The translations under genes and the position numbers were made by a program. The notes under the pieces are model-generated. The model was not told the origin of the DNA. It saw only the letters and a list, made by a program, of their open reading frames with translations, and ran no database searches. DNA of 64,000 bases from Bacillus cereus group sp. RP43 (GTDB lineage Bacteria; Bacillota; Bacilli; Bacillales; Bacillaceae_G): contig NZ_JARVHQ010000001.1 in NCBI RefSeq assembly GCF_040459645.1, forward strand, positions 1,798,001-1,862,000, given 5' to 3'. Of the stretch, positions 31,560 to 40,908 are shown in pieces (position 1 is the first letter of the stretch; the number at the start of each line of letters is the position of its first letter).

Positions 31560-33134
31560 ATGAGTGAAACGCTACTCGTTATTATTAGTATATTGCTCTT
31601 ATTGATGTTACTTTTAATCGCCTTTTTTATCATTACATTTTTTATAAAAAAACGGACGCATCATTCTATATTAAAACTGCATCCATACTTAGGGAGAATG
31701 CGCTATCTACTTGAAAAAATAGGGCCGGAGTTTCGGCAATATTGGTTTGATCACGATACTGACGGAAAACCATTCTCACGCTATGATTTTCAAAGTATTA
31801 TGTTTTTAGCGAAGTATCGTTCTGAAATACTTGGTTTTGGATCAAAACGAGATTTTGATGAATCTGGTTATTATATTGCTAATACACTGTTTCCGATATT
31901 GACGGATGAATTAAGTGTGGATCTCATGCAAGAACGTGAGGGGAAAAAGTATGTGATCCATAAAGAAGGGTTATTTTCAAGAAGAGAGAAATTGACAGCG
32001 GATACAACGAATCTTTGGTTATATGAAGATGACGATGCAATTATAGTTGGTGAAAATCGTAAATATCCATGGAAACTACATGGAATGTTTGGAGCATCAG
32101 CGACATCTTACGGTGCGATTGGAGAAAATTATATTTTAGCGAGCGGTTTTGGTGCGAAAATGGCAGGTGGATCGTGGATTAATACTGGAGAAGGGGGCGT
32201 AATTCCAGAACATTTACATACAGGAGCGAATATCGTTGCGCAAATTGGTCCAGGGTTATTCGGATACCGTGATGAAGACGGGAATTTTTCAATGGAGAAA
32301 TTTATGGATAAAGCGAAAGAAAGTAATATTAAGGCGTTCGAATTGAAATTTGGGCAAGGTGCTAAAATACGTGGTGGTCATCTAGAGGGACAAAAAGTAA
32401 ATGAGAAAATTGCTTCTGTTCGGAACGTACGAGAAGGGGAGACGATTAATTCACCGAATCGATTTTCATTTTTAAATAATGCAGCGGATACACTTTACTT
32501 TATTCAAAAATTGCAAAAAAACGGTGGCAAGCCAGTCGGGATGAAAATCGTAATTGGACAGCAGGAGCCTTTGGAAGATTTATTAAAAACAATGAGTGAA
32601 TTAAATATTTATCCAGATTTTATTACAATTGATGGTTCAGAAGGTGGATCGGGTGCCACGTATAAATCGATGGCAGATAGTATGGGGCTTCCGCTTATAC
32701 CGGCATTACTTACATTTATTGATACAGCAAATTATTTTGGTGTCCGGGATAAATTAAAGGTGTTTGCCTCTGGGAAATTAGTCACACCAGATAAAGTGGC
32801 GATTGCTTTAGCTATCGGTGCAGATGCCGTAAATTCGGCACGCGGATTTATGATGGCGAGTGGTTGTATTATGGCACTTCAATGTAATTCAGGGCAATGT
32901 CCATCTGGAGTTGCAACTACGAATCCACACTACCAAAAAGCATTAGATCCGTATGAGAAAAAATGGCGAGTAATGAATTACATTGTTAGTATGAGATATA
33001 GTTTGTTTTCATTAGCGGCAGCAGCAGGGGTAAAGAGCCCGCGCCATTTAACAAGAGAACATATTGTATTTAAAGATGAGGTGGGAAGGGTAGTCCCTCT
33101 TTCGGAATTGTTTCCTATAGTAAATAAAAGATAA
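31560..33134 (+). CDS. yerD: FMN-binding glutamate synthase-like protein, YerD type
   Basis: 524 residues: an N-terminal membrane helix (about 5-30) and the glutamate synthase central FMN domain (about 120-480). GSEGGSGATYKS marks the phosphate-binding region, and CIMALQCNSGQC gives the three cysteines (C-x5-C-x4-C) of a 3Fe-4S cluster. No glutaminase domain is present, so it cannot be a full GltB. B. subtilis YerD is similar; its reaction is not established. Confidence 0.85.
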   Translation: MSETLLVIISILLLLMLLLIAFFIITFFIKKRTHHSILKLHPYLGRMRYLLEKIGPEFRQYWFDHDTDGKPFSRYDFQSIMFLAKYRSEILGFGSKRDFDESGYYIANTLFPILTDELSVDLMQEREGKKYVIHKEGLFSRREKLTADTTNLWLYEDDDAIIVGENRKYPWKLHGMFGASATSYGAIGENYILASGFGAKMAGGSWINTGEGGVIPEHLHTGANIVAQIGPGLFGYRDEDGNFSMEKFMDKAKESNIKAFELKFGQGAKIRGGHLEGQKVNEKIASVRNVREGETINSPNRFSFLNNAADTLYFIQKLQKNGGKPVGMKIVIGQQEPLEDLLKTMSELNIYPDFITIDGSEGGSGATYKSMADSMGLPLIPALLTFIDTANYFGVRDKLKVFASGKLVTPDKVAIALAIGADAVNSARGFMMASGCIMALQCNSGQCPSGVATTNPHYQKALDPYEKKWRVMNYIVSMRYSLFSLAAAAGVKSPRHLTREHIVFKDEVGRVVPLSELFPIVNKR

Positions 33135-33151
33135 GCTATGTTTAATAGATT

Positions 33152-33180
33152 AAAAGTCATACATTTGTATGGCTTTTTTG
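33152..33180 (+). terminator. Terminator after yerD-like gene
   Basis: AAAAGTCATACA, TT, TGTATGGCTTTT, then TTTT. Confidence 0.8.
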
Positions 33181-33247
33181 ATTATAGTAGTATGGGGGTT
33201 AATTGTCAGAATATTGTTTTTGATGAAAAAATGAAACGATATGCTCA

Positions 33248-33276
33248 TTGACAATAAAAAATAATTAGACTATAAT
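33248..33276 (+). promoter_or_regulatory. Consensus sigma-A promoter of the quinone-resistance operon
   Basis: TTGACA at 33248-33253, exactly 17 bases, TATAAT at 33271-33276: a perfect consensus promoter, implying strong transcription unless repressed. It is followed at once by an MhqR-type box. Confidence 0.8.
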
Positions 33277-33278
33277 AA

Positions 33279-33434
33279 ATCTCGAATTCAAGATAAATTT
33301 AAGGATAGTTAAAATAATGTTAGACTAAACACATTGTAAGAACAGTAATTTTTTTATGGATTATCTCGAATTCGAGATAATTTTCGAGCAGGATGAAATG
33401 TGTTAGTTTTTTAGAGAAATACCTCAAGCTTGAG
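33279..33434. promoter_or_regulatory. Three MhqR-type operator palindromes
   Basis: Box 1, 33279-33295 (ATCTCGAATTCAAGATA), covers the probable transcription start. Box 2, 33360-33381, is a perfect 22-bp palindrome with core TATCTCGAATTCGAGATA. Box 3, 33423-33434 (CTCAAGCTTGAG), is shorter. The core matches the inverted repeat recognised by the MarR-type repressor MhqR in B. subtilis, as I recall it. No mhqR gene is in the window. Confidence 0.75.
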
Positions 33435-33537
33435 AAAGATAGTATTACGGATTGAACTTTATCATATGGACAAAATGAATAATGAATTTTAGCGAATAAA
33501 CGTTTTTTATAATGAAATAAAAAGGGATGTGGAGAAA

Positions 33538-34476
33538 ATGGAAAAGAAGACGATGGGAATTCACCATATTACAGCAATCGTAGGTCATCCACAAGAAAAT
33601 GTAGATTTTTATGCAGGTGTATTAGGATTGCGTTTAGTAAAACAAACAGTGAATTTTGATGATCCAGGTACGTATCACCTTTACTTTGGAAATGAAGGAG
33701 GAAAACCAGGAACTATTATTACATTTTTCCCATGGGCAGGTGCAAAGCAAGGTGTTATTGGAGATGGTCAAGTAGGGGTAACTTCTTACGTTGTACCTAA
33801 AGGTGCTATGGGGTTTTGGGAAAAGAGATTGGAGAAATTCAATATTTCGTATACAAAAATGACTCGCTTTGGAGAAAAATATTTGGAATTTGATGATCCA
33901 CATGGTTTGCATTTAGAGTTAGTTGCAAGAGAAGAAGGCGAGTTAAATACTTGGAGCTTTGGAGAAGTTACTTCAGAAGTAGCTATTAAAGGATTTGGTG
34001 GGGCGGTTCTTTTATCGGCACAACCTCAAAAAACTGCCGAATTGTTAGAACATGTAATGGGACTTGAAAAAGTTGGAGAAGAGGGAGAGTTTATGCGGTT
34101 CCGTTCTTCAGCTGAAATTGGAAATGTAATTGATTTAAAGATACATTCTATCGGACGTGGGCAAATGGGTGTTGGGACGGTTCATCATATTGCATGGAGA
34201 GCTAGCGATGATACCGATCAATTAGACTGGAAAGAGCATGTGTCCCGCTTTGGATATGGTGTAACTCCTGTACAAGACCGAAATTATTTTAACGCAATTT
34301 ATTTTAGAGAACACGGCGAAATCTTATTTGAAATTGCAACAGACCCTCCTGGTTTCGCTCATGATGAATCATTAGAGACGATGGGTGAGGAATTAAAATT
34401 ACCAGAGCGATATGATCAGCATAGAAAACAGATTGAACAAGGGTTATTACCAATTGAAGTAAGAGAATTAGACTAA
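33538..34476 (+). CDS. mhqO: Ring-cleaving dioxygenase / glyoxalase-fold protein, MhqO/MhqE-like
   Basis: 312 residues in two VOC modules (about 4-130 and 150-275). Metal-binding His residues are in GIHHITAIVG and GTVHHIAWR, and a Glu in ILFEIATDPPGF, as in the extradiol dioxygenases of the MhqA/MhqE/MhqO group that remove hydroquinone- or catechol-type compounds. The ATG at 33538 is favoured over the GTG at 33529. It is the first gene of an operon with a MhqD-like esterase, behind MhqR-type boxes. Confidence 0.85.
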   Translation: MEKKTMGIHHITAIVGHPQENVDFYAGVLGLRLVKQTVNFDDPGTYHLYFGNEGGKPGTIITFFPWAGAKQGVIGDGQVGVTSYVVPKGAMGFWEKRLEKFNISYTKMTRFGEKYLEFDDPHGLHLELVAREEGELNTWSFGEVTSEVAIKGFGGAVLLSAQPQKTAELLEHVMGLEKVGEEGEFMRFRSSAEIGNVIDLKIHSIGRGQMGVGTVHHIAWRASDDTDQLDWKEHVSRFGYGVTPVQDRNYFNAIYFREHGEILFEIATDPPGFAHDESLETMGEELKLPERYDQHRKQIEQGLLPIEVRELD

Positions 34477-34505
34477 TTATATATGTAATTGAAAGGGGAG
34501 AAAAA

Positions 34506-35123
34506 ATGATGAAACATGTTTTTCAAAAAGGAAAAGATGAGTCAAAATCAACACTATTATTGCTTCATGGTACAGGAGGAAATGAATTAGATTTATTACC
34601 GCTTGCAGAAAGAATTGATCCAAAAGCTTCTGTATTAAGTGTTCGTGGAAATGTATTAGAAAATGGGATGCCTCGTTTCTTCCGCCGATTAGCAGAGGGT
34701 ATTTTTGATGAAGAGGATCTTGTTTTCCGTACGAAGGAATTAAATGAATTTTTAAATGAAGCAGCAAAAACATATGAATTTGATAGAGATAATATCGTAG
34801 CTGTTGGGTATTCAAATGGAGCAAATATTGCAGCGAGTTTATTATTCCATTATGAAAATGCATTAAAAGGTGCCATTCTTCATCATCCAATGGTCCCAAG
34901 AAGAGGGATGGAACTTCCTAATTTAGTAGAGAAAGCAGTGTTTATTGCTGCTGGAACAAATGATCCAATTTGTTCACCTTCTGAGTCAGAGGAATTGAAG
35001 GTGCTATTAGAAAATGCAAATGCTAATGTAACAATGCATTGGGAAAATAGAGGACATCAATTAACGATGAATGAAGTAGAGAAGGCAACAGAATGGTATG
35101 AAAAAATGTTTTCACATGCATAA
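34506..35123 (+). CDS. mhqD: Alpha/beta-hydrolase (carboxylesterase/phospholipase), MhqD-like
   Basis: 205 residues. Oxyanion motif LLLHGTGGNE, nucleophile elbow GYSNGAN (Ser about 107), catalytic Asp in GTNDPICSP and His in NRGHQLT. It matches the YodD/MhqD esterases that are co-regulated with the dioxygenase in B. subtilis. Thirty bases after the dioxygenase with GAAAGGGGAG; ends at a strong terminator. Confidence 0.87.
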   Translation: MMKHVFQKGKDESKSTLLLLHGTGGNELDLLPLAERIDPKASVLSVRGNVLENGMPRFFRRLAEGIFDEEDLVFRTKELNEFLNEAAKTYEFDRDNIVAVGYSNGANIAASLLFHYENALKGAILHHPMVPRRGMELPNLVEKAVFIAAGTNDPICSPSESEELKVLLENANANVTMHWENRGHQLTMNEVEKATEWYEKMFSHA

Positions 35124-35134
35124 ATAGTAGACTA

Positions 35135-35177
35135 AATCGAGTGTAAAATCATAAAGATTTTATACTCGGTTTTTTTG
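35135..35177 (+). terminator. Terminator of the mhq-like operon
   Basis: ATCGAGTGTAAAATC and GATTTTATACTCGGT with seven T after. Confidence 0.87.
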
Positions 35178-35332
35178 TTGTAATTTAAGGAATTAAAAGA
35201 GAATAGGAAAGTTATGTTAAAATATAAAGAAAAGCAAAGGGGTTCCTGTTTTGTTAATGAGCAGGAGTGTAGAATAATTGGCAATTTGTTTTAAGGGTGT
35301 CGATTTTTCTAATAATGAGGGGGAACTATTAG

Positions 35333-36124
35333 ATGTCAAACTACGAAAATGAAGAAATGCTAACGGGAGGGAATGTCTCAAACGTATATCGTTCGGAAGA
35401 TACTGTTCGACGAGAATTAAAGCAAGGCAGTACCAAAATTCATAAGCTATTAAATCATTTGGAAAACAAAGGTTTTAGTTATGCACCAAAGTTTTTAGGT
35501 ATTGATGATAAAGATAGAGAGATATTATCATTTATTGAAGGAGAAGCTGGTAATTATCCTTTAAAAGAGTACATGTGGTCTAATGATGTTTTAAAAGAAA
35601 TAGCGAAGATGCTCCGTCTTTATCATGATGCTGTGAGTGATTTCCCGTTATCAGATGATTGGAAACCGATGGATAATACTCCAAATAAAATAGAGGTTGT
35701 ATGCCATAATGATTTTGCAATATACAACATTATTTTTAATAACGAAAAACCAGTAGGTATTATTGATTTTGATGTTGCTGGTCCTGGACCAAGACTTTGG
35801 GATATAGCATATACTCTTTACACTTGTGTCCCATTAAGTAGAGTTTATTATAAGGAAACAGGTGAGGCAGTTTATTATAGTTCATTACAGCATGCGGAAC
35901 GTATAAAGAAAAGGGTTAAATTGTTTTTTGAATCTTACGGTGGGGTTATGGAAGAAGATTATCTGGAAATGGTATTGCTACGATTAGAAGGGTTATGTAA
36001 ATATATGAAAAGAAAAGCAAAAGAAGGCGATATGAACTTCAAAAAAATGATAGATGAAGGACACCTTGACCATTATGAAAACGATATTAAATTCATTCGT
36101 GAACATGGAAGAGAATGGATGTAA
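35333..36124 (+). CDS. APH-family phosphotransferase
   Basis: 263 residues, aminoglycoside phosphotransferase/choline kinase fold. The catalytic loop is CHNDFAIYN (H-x-D-x4-N) and the metal Asp is in IIDFDVAGPGPRLWD. The N-lobe is short, with GNVSNVYRSEDTVRRE as a glycine-rich loop. Substrates of this family range from antibiotics to sugars and choline; none is shown here. Single gene with GAGGGGG before the ATG. Confidence 0.82.
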   Translation: MSNYENEEMLTGGNVSNVYRSEDTVRRELKQGSTKIHKLLNHLENKGFSYAPKFLGIDDKDREILSFIEGEAGNYPLKEYMWSNDVLKEIAKMLRLYHDAVSDFPLSDDWKPMDNTPNKIEVVCHNDFAIYNIIFNNEKPVGIIDFDVAGPGPRLWDIAYTLYTCVPLSRVYYKETGEAVYYSSLQHAERIKKRVKLFFESYGGVMEEDYLEMVLLRLEGLCKYMKRKAKEGDMNFKKMIDEGHLDHYENDIKFIREHGREWM

Positions 36125-36147
36125 TGAAATACGTTTTATACAAAAAT

Positions 36148-36182
36148 AAAGCTCAGAGTCATATAGGGACTTTGAGCTTTTT
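36148..36182 (+). terminator. Terminator after the APH-like gene
   Basis: AAAGCTCAGAGTC, loop ATATAG, GGACTTTGAGCTTTTT. Confidence 0.82.
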
Positions 36183-36237
36183 AGTGTAGATGTTTCCACA
36201 ATAACTGAACTACTTATAATATTTTGTAGATGTATAG

Positions 36238-37770
36238 TTACGAGTTTGTTACAGGCTGAGATGTAGCAATTGGTAATTGGATATCGACAGTTGTTCCTAT
36301 GTTTAATTCACTTGAAATGAATAATTTTCCGTGATGCTCTTGAATGATTTTATAGCACATCATTAAGCCCAGCCCAGTTCCTTTTTCTTTCAAGCTATAA
36401 AAAGGTTCGCCAAGACGAGCCATGCGCTCTTCAGGAATCCCACAACCTTCATCGATAATGCGTATTGAAACAAAATCATTTTCTAACGAAGCTGTTTGAA
36501 TGAATATGTTACCACCATCAGGCATCGCCTCAATCGCATTTTTTAATATGTTAATAAAAACTTGTTTTAATTGATTACTGTCACATTGAATGTCAGAAAT
36601 ATAATCGAAATGGTCCATAATGATATGAACGCTATGCATAATTGCTGTTGGTAAAATAAAAGTTACAACTTCTTCAATTAATGTTTGTACGTTGCATGTA
36701 TGAATAGATAACACTTGTGGTTTAGACATCGCCATAAATTGGCTTGTTATAGATTCCATTTGTGAAATCTCACTCAGCATAACGTCCACATACCATTTAT
36801 TTTCCTCATTTATTTCTGGATGTAATAATGTTAAAAATCCTTTTAATGAAGTGAGCGGGTTTCTGATTTCATGTGCAATTCCAGCTGTCAGTTGTCCTAC
36901 TACTGCAAGCTTTTCGGATTTTCGTAATAACTTTTCAGTTTCTTTTAGTTCGGTAACGTCCCTTCCCATCACTATAAGACCTTTTCGTGAGCCATCAGGG
37001 TGGAAGAGTGGGACTTTTGAAATACTTAAAACTAGGTCGAAGTCATCTCTATGTATAATAAATTCCTCTCCGTGAAGAATTTGTCCTTTTTGCCATGTTA
37101 GTTCATCGACTTCTTCACAGTGCAAAAAAGCTTCTCGGTACGCTTCGTTATATTGAATGAGTTCATTATCTCTTTTTCCATGATAAGGAACGTTATGGAA
37201 ATTGAAACAAGAAAGCGCATAGTCATTCGCTTCCAGCCACCGCCCTTCATGATCCTTAAAAATAACAAACGCAGGCATTGAATTCATTAATGTGCGTAAT
37301 CGTTTCTCACTCTCTTGTAATACTTTCTCAATTCTTTCTGATTTTTCAAGTGGTTTCATAATGGCGTATACACCTGTTAAACGGTTTTCAACAAAAATAG
37401 GAACTAATTTTGTTACGGCATCTAGTAAATATCCGTCTTTATGATAAATAGAGACGATATACTCTTTTTGATTGTCAGCTGCAGTATTTTTTATGTATTG
37501 TAGCACTTGATCAGAAATATGTGCTTCTAAAATAGAAGTGATTGTTTTTCGCTCCAATTCGTTAGAAGTATAACCTAATATTCTTTCAGCAGAGGGGTTA
37601 ATATGTAAAATAACTCCTTCTAAATTCAATGAAATAATACTATCAGGGTTATGTTCAAAAAGAGATGCATACATTTCTGCTAAAGAACGATTTTGTATAT
37701 GGTTTCGCAGGCGTCCTGATACGTTTGGGTGACGCTTTTTTTGAGTAGATGAATATTTTTTACGACTCAT
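36238..37770 (-). CDS. PAS-PAS sensor histidine kinase, sporulation-kinase-like
   Basis: 510 residues, soluble: PAS domain 1 (about 30-140), PAS domain 2 (about 160-275), a HisKA dimerisation domain with the phospho-His in AGIAHEIRNPLTSLK (about 298), and an HATPase with N box LKNAIEAMP, G1 DEGCGIPEE and G2 GTGLGL. No membrane helix and no adjacent response regulator, which is the pattern of orphan KinA/KinE-type kinases feeding the Spo0F phosphorelay. The start at 37770 has GGAGG upstream. Confidence 0.88.
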   Translation of the reverse strand: MSRKKYSSTQKKRHPNVSGRLRNHIQNRSLAEMYASLFEHNPDSIISLNLEGVILHINPSAERILGYTSNELERKTITSILEAHISDQVLQYIKNTAADNQKEYIVSIYHKDGYLLDAVTKLVPIFVENRLTGVYAIMKPLEKSERIEKVLQESEKRLRTLMNSMPAFVIFKDHEGRWLEANDYALSCFNFHNVPYHGKRDNELIQYNEAYREAFLHCEEVDELTWQKGQILHGEEFIIHRDDFDLVLSISKVPLFHPDGSRKGLIVMGRDVTELKETEKLLRKSEKLAVVGQLTAGIAHEIRNPLTSLKGFLTLLHPEINEENKWYVDVMLSEISQMESITSQFMAMSKPQVLSIHTCNVQTLIEEVVTFILPTAIMHSVHIIMDHFDYISDIQCDSNQLKQVFINILKNAIEAMPDGGNIFIQTASLENDFVSIRIIDEGCGIPEERMARLGEPFYSLKEKGTGLGLMMCYKIIQEHHGKLFISSELNIGTTVDIQLPIATSQPVTNS

Positions 37771-38006
37771 AATATTTCCTCCGTACAACTGGCATCTAAA
37801 AAAGATGGATCTATTAATAACTATAATATAGGTGTGATGTGTATTTCTATAAAAAATGGAAATTACATAGTGAATTTTCTTTTTTTATTTTTAGTGGAAG
37901 GTATAAAAGGTAGTAATAAGAGAATCTTATATTGCTTTATTAATTTTTTGTAAGTTACATGAATGTATTTTCGTTATAACATTAGAATAGAAGAGGGGGA
38001 AGGAAT

Positions 38007-38378
38007 ATGAAAAATTATATTCAAGGAATTGATCATGTACAAGTAGCTGCGCCTGTAGGATGTGAAGAAGAAGCGCGAGAATTTTATGGTAATAAAATTG
38101 GTATGGAGGAAATTCCGAAACCGGAGGAATTAAAGAAGCGTGGTGGGTGTTGGTTTAAGTGTGGAAATCAAGAGATTCATATCGGAGTTGAGCAAAACTT
38201 TAATCCAGCTAAAAAAGCGCATCCGGCTTTTTATGTTTTAAAAATTGATGAATTTAAACAAGAGTTAATAAAGCAAGGTGTTGAAGTAATAGATGATAAT
38301 GCACGACCAGATGTAATTAGATTTTACGTATCAGATCCGTTTGGAAATCGAATTGAATTCATGGAAAATAAAAACTAG
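38007..38378 (+). CDS. VOC-family (glyoxalase/dioxygenase fold) protein
   Basis: 123 residues, one VOC module: IDHVQVAAP at the first strand with His, HIGVEQNFNP in the middle, and a final SDPFGNRIEFME with Glu. Enzymatic role unknown; relatives include fosfomycin enzymes and lactoylglutathione lyases. GAGGGGGAAGG precedes the ATG. Single gene sharing a terminator with the convergent yitT-like gene. Confidence 0.83.
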   Translation: MKNYIQGIDHVQVAAPVGCEEEAREFYGNKIGMEEIPKPEELKKRGGCWFKCGNQEIHIGVEQNFNPAKKAHPAFYVLKIDEFKQELIKQGVEVIDDNARPDVIRFYVSDPFGNRIEFMENKN

Positions 38379-38402
38379 GTGAAGGTTCACCTAGTTTTTT
38401 AT
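38371..38402. terminator. Bidirectional terminator
   Basis: Perfect 14-bp arms AAAAACTAGGTGAA and TTCACCTAGTTTTT around GG, between convergent genes. Confidence 0.87.
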
Positions 38403-39226
38403 ACTTTTCTAAACAATCCTAATACTTCAACGGTTTCTGTAATATTAACGAATGCATGAGGATCAATTTCGGAAATCGTTAGTTTCATACTTGCTAACTC
38501 TTCACGAGAAACAACTGTCATAAGTACACGTTTTTTTTCGTTTGAATAAGCACCTTCACCATCAAGTAACGTAATTCCGCGTACTACAGTTGAAAGAAGC
38601 TTTTTTTTCATTTCTTCCGCTTGATTTGTTACAATCATAAGTGTAACTTTACGATGTTTTGTATGAACGGCATCAATTACTTTACCAGTTACATAAATTG
38701 AAAGTAAGCTTGTAAGGGCAACATCCCAAGTGAAGAAAAATCCTGCAATGACAACAACAACAGTATTTAATGCAATAAGGAATCCACCAAGTTTAATATC
38801 TCGCTTGCGAGATAACAACATACCGATAATATCAAATCCACCAGTTGAACCATGGCAGTTAAAGACAAGACCAATACCAGCTCCGGCGATGACACCGCCA
38901 AATACAGATGATAAAAGTGGATCTGTTGCCACGACTTTTACAGGAATATAATATAGTGCAACAGATAATACAATTACAGAGACAACTGTGTTAAAAATTA
39001 CTTTTTTTCCAAGACCTATGTATCCTAAAATAAGGATAGGTAAGTTCAATACAAAGTTAATAATGCCTGTGTTCACAGGGGTTGCAATTCCTAAAATAAT
39101 AGCAATTCCGCCAATTCCACTACTTAAAATTTTATGGGGGATAAGGAAAAGATTAAAGGCAATTGCAATAATAATAGAACCAAAAATAACACCAAGGAAT
39201 CTGACCATCTTTTTCCCGTCCTTCAC
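38399..39226 (-). CDS. YitT-family membrane protein
   Basis: 275 residues: five or six membrane helices (about 8-190), with ILSSGIGGIAIIL and NCHGSTGGFDIIGMLLSRK as family hallmarks, then a cytoplasmic DUF2179 domain (about 215-270) ending in DPHAFVNITETVEVLG. Bacillus has several paralogues; the function of this family is still unclear. No neighbouring gene in the same direction. Confidence 0.86.
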   Translation of the reverse strand: MKDGKKMVRFLGVIFGSIIIAIAFNLFLIPHKILSSGIGGIAIILGIATPVNTGIINFVLNLPILILGYIGLGKKVIFNTVVSVIVLSVALYYIPVKVVATDPLLSSVFGGVIAGAGIGLVFNCHGSTGGFDIIGMLLSRKRDIKLGGFLIALNTVVVVIAGFFFTWDVALTSLLSIYVTGKVIDAVHTKHRKVTLMIVTNQAEEMKKKLLSTVVRGITLLDGEGAYSNEKKRVLMTVVSREELASMKLTISEIDPHAFVNITETVEVLGLFRKV

Positions 39227-39318
39227 TAAAAAATCATATTATTTCAAGATTATATATGAAATTGAAAGTTTTAGGTAAAAACAGTTTATTTCGGAAAATT
39301 AGATTAATCCAAATGTTT

Positions 39319-39350
39319 TGAGTATTTGAGTATTTGAGTATTTGATGATT
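39319..39350 (+). repeat. Tandem 8-bp repeat upstream of the PP2C gene
   Basis: TGAGTATT three times in a row (39319-39342) plus a variant TGATGATT (39343-39350), ending 17 bases before the ATG of the phosphatase gene and just upstream of its ribosome site. Confidence 0.85.
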
Positions 39351-39367
39351 TGAAAGGGGATACAGAT

Positions 39368-40171
39368 ATGAAGATAACAACGTACCAACAGAAGAGTCCT
39401 TTAAAACAAGAGTGTGAGGATTCATTTTTTTGTAATGAACATAACATGATGTACGGTGTATGTGATGGAGCAACACCGCTCGTTCCGTTTTGTGATGAAG
39501 AAGGACATAATGGAGCATACATCGCTTCGCATATATTTGCAAGTCATTTTACTTCGCTACGGGAGATTAATAGTTTACAAGGTGAAGTTGCAAAGGCGAA
39601 TGAATTATTGCAAAACAAGATGCTTGAGTACAAGGTTGATACGAGAAAAAAAGACCATCTATGGTGTACATGTATTGCAGCAGTTCAAATAGAAGGCGAG
39701 AAACTTGAATATGCACAATTAGGTGATTGTATGATCGTTGCAATGCTTCAGGATGGAGCGATGAGAGTATTAACGAAAGATACAGTTAAGGGAATTAGTA
39801 AACGTGCAAAAAAAAAGAGAGAGGAAGATAGAGGAAATGGATTACCTGTACCTGAAGAACACGTTTTTCAAGATGTTCGAGAGCAGTTAAAATACAATCG
39901 TTATCTTGCAAATATGCCAAACGGCTACTCTGTTGCAAATGGGATGAAAGAAGCTATGGATTATTTACAATATGGTGAATTACAGGTAGCTGAAGTAAGT
40001 GGGATTTTTATTTGTTCAGACGGATTGTTTCACCCTGATTGGTCGTTAGAACAGATTGTGGCATATATAAGAAAGAATAGTATAAAAGAATATGTAGCGA
40101 TCATTGAAAGGCTAGAGGGAGAAAATAGAATAAGACCAGATGATAAAACAGTTATTATGATCGATTTGTAA
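39368..40171 (+). CDS. PP2C-family protein phosphatase
   Basis: 267 residues, metal-dependent Ser/Thr phosphatase fold. Metal-site acids are in YGVCDGATPL, QLGDCMIV, FICSDGLF and the late RPDDKTV. There is an insertion rich in Lys/Arg (about 145-165, KRAKKKREEDRG). Start 39368 has AAAGGGGA upstream. It heads an operon with a PGRP-type amidase (15-base gap) and a DUF2164 gene (20-base gap). Its substrate is unknown, and no kinase is near. Confidence 0.82.
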   Translation: MKITTYQQKSPLKQECEDSFFCNEHNMMYGVCDGATPLVPFCDEEGHNGAYIASHIFASHFTSLREINSLQGEVAKANELLQNKMLEYKVDTRKKDHLWCTCIAAVQIEGEKLEYAQLGDCMIVAMLQDGAMRVLTKDTVKGISKRAKKKREEDRGNGLPVPEEHVFQDVREQLKYNRYLANMPNGYSVANGMKEAMDYLQYGELQVAEVSGIFICSDGLFHPDWSLEQIVAYIRKNSIKEYVAIIERLEGENRIRPDDKTVIMIDL

Positions 40172-40186
40172 GAGGAGGATGTTCAT

Positions 40187-40639
40187 ATGGAAATTAAATG
40201 TGCAAATTTAACATTTCAAAATGAGTTAGTTCCTTTAGAAAAAGTAAATAAACTGATTATCCACCATACGTCAGAAGATGGATGGGATGTGTATAAAACT
40301 CACGAATTTCATCAAAAGGTAAGAGGATGGAGCGGGATTGGTTACAATTATTTTATTGAGGAAGATGGAACTGTAGTCGAAGGGCGAGGTTTACATATTG
40401 GAGCACATGCGAAAGATAATAATAGTGATACAATTGGAATATGTATGACGGGAAATTTTGATAAATATGATCCAACTACCCCGCAAATGAATTCATTATA
40501 TTTTTTATGTAAAATGTTTATGAAGCAGTTTGCCATAGAGAAAGGAAATATACTAGGTCATAGGGAGTTAGAAGGGGTTACAAAAACTTGTCCAGGAAAT
40601 CGCTTTTCTATGGTAGAGTTAAGAAAAGTATTATCTTAA
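40187..40639 (+). CDS. PGRP/Amidase_2-fold peptidoglycan amidase, no signal peptide
   Basis: 150 residues, T7-lysozyme-like. Zinc ligands are visible in IIHHTSEDGW (His about 25), ILGHRELEG (His about 125) and KTCPGNRF (Cys about 135). GYNYFIEEDGTVVEGR is the typical substrate groove. It lacks a signal peptide, so it should be cytoplasmic, used in muropeptide recycling, sporulation-stage lysis or phage-like lysis. Fifteen bases after the PP2C gene, with AGAGGAGG. Confidence 0.82.
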   Translation: MEIKCANLTFQNELVPLEKVNKLIIHHTSEDGWDVYKTHEFHQKVRGWSGIGYNYFIEEDGTVVEGRGLHIGAHAKDNNSDTIGICMTGNFDKYDPTTPQMNSLYFLCKMFMKQFAIEKGNILGHRELEGVTKTCPGNRFSMVELRKVLS

Positions 40640-40659
40640 ATATAGAGGAGTAACTAACG

Positions 40660-40908
40660 ATGATGAACATAAAAATACCGAATGATAAAAAAGAAGAGCT
40701 TGTAGCACAAATTCAGCAATTTTTCATGGAAGAAGATTTAGATGAAATTGGACGTTTCCAAGCAGAACGTTTAATAGAAGAAATGATAAAGTTAGTAGGA
40801 CCATTTGCATATAATCAAGCAATTGGAGATGCTAGAAAACTTGTAAGTGAGAAATTAACGAATATTGAAGAAGATTTGTATGTGTTAGAGAAGAGTGAAG
40901 GGAAATAA
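40660..40908 (+). CDS. DUF2164 protein
   Basis: 82 residues, all-helical and acidic. The pattern LVAQIQQFFMEEDLDEIGRF followed by LVGPFAYNQAIGDAR marks DUF2164, a small conserved family with no known function. Last gene of the PP2C operon, 20 bases after the amidase, ending in a strong terminator. Confidence 0.8.
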   Translation: MMNIKIPNDKKEELVAQIQQFFMEEDLDEIGRFQAERLIEEMIKLVGPFAYNQAIGDARKLVSEKLTNIEEDLYVLEKSEGK

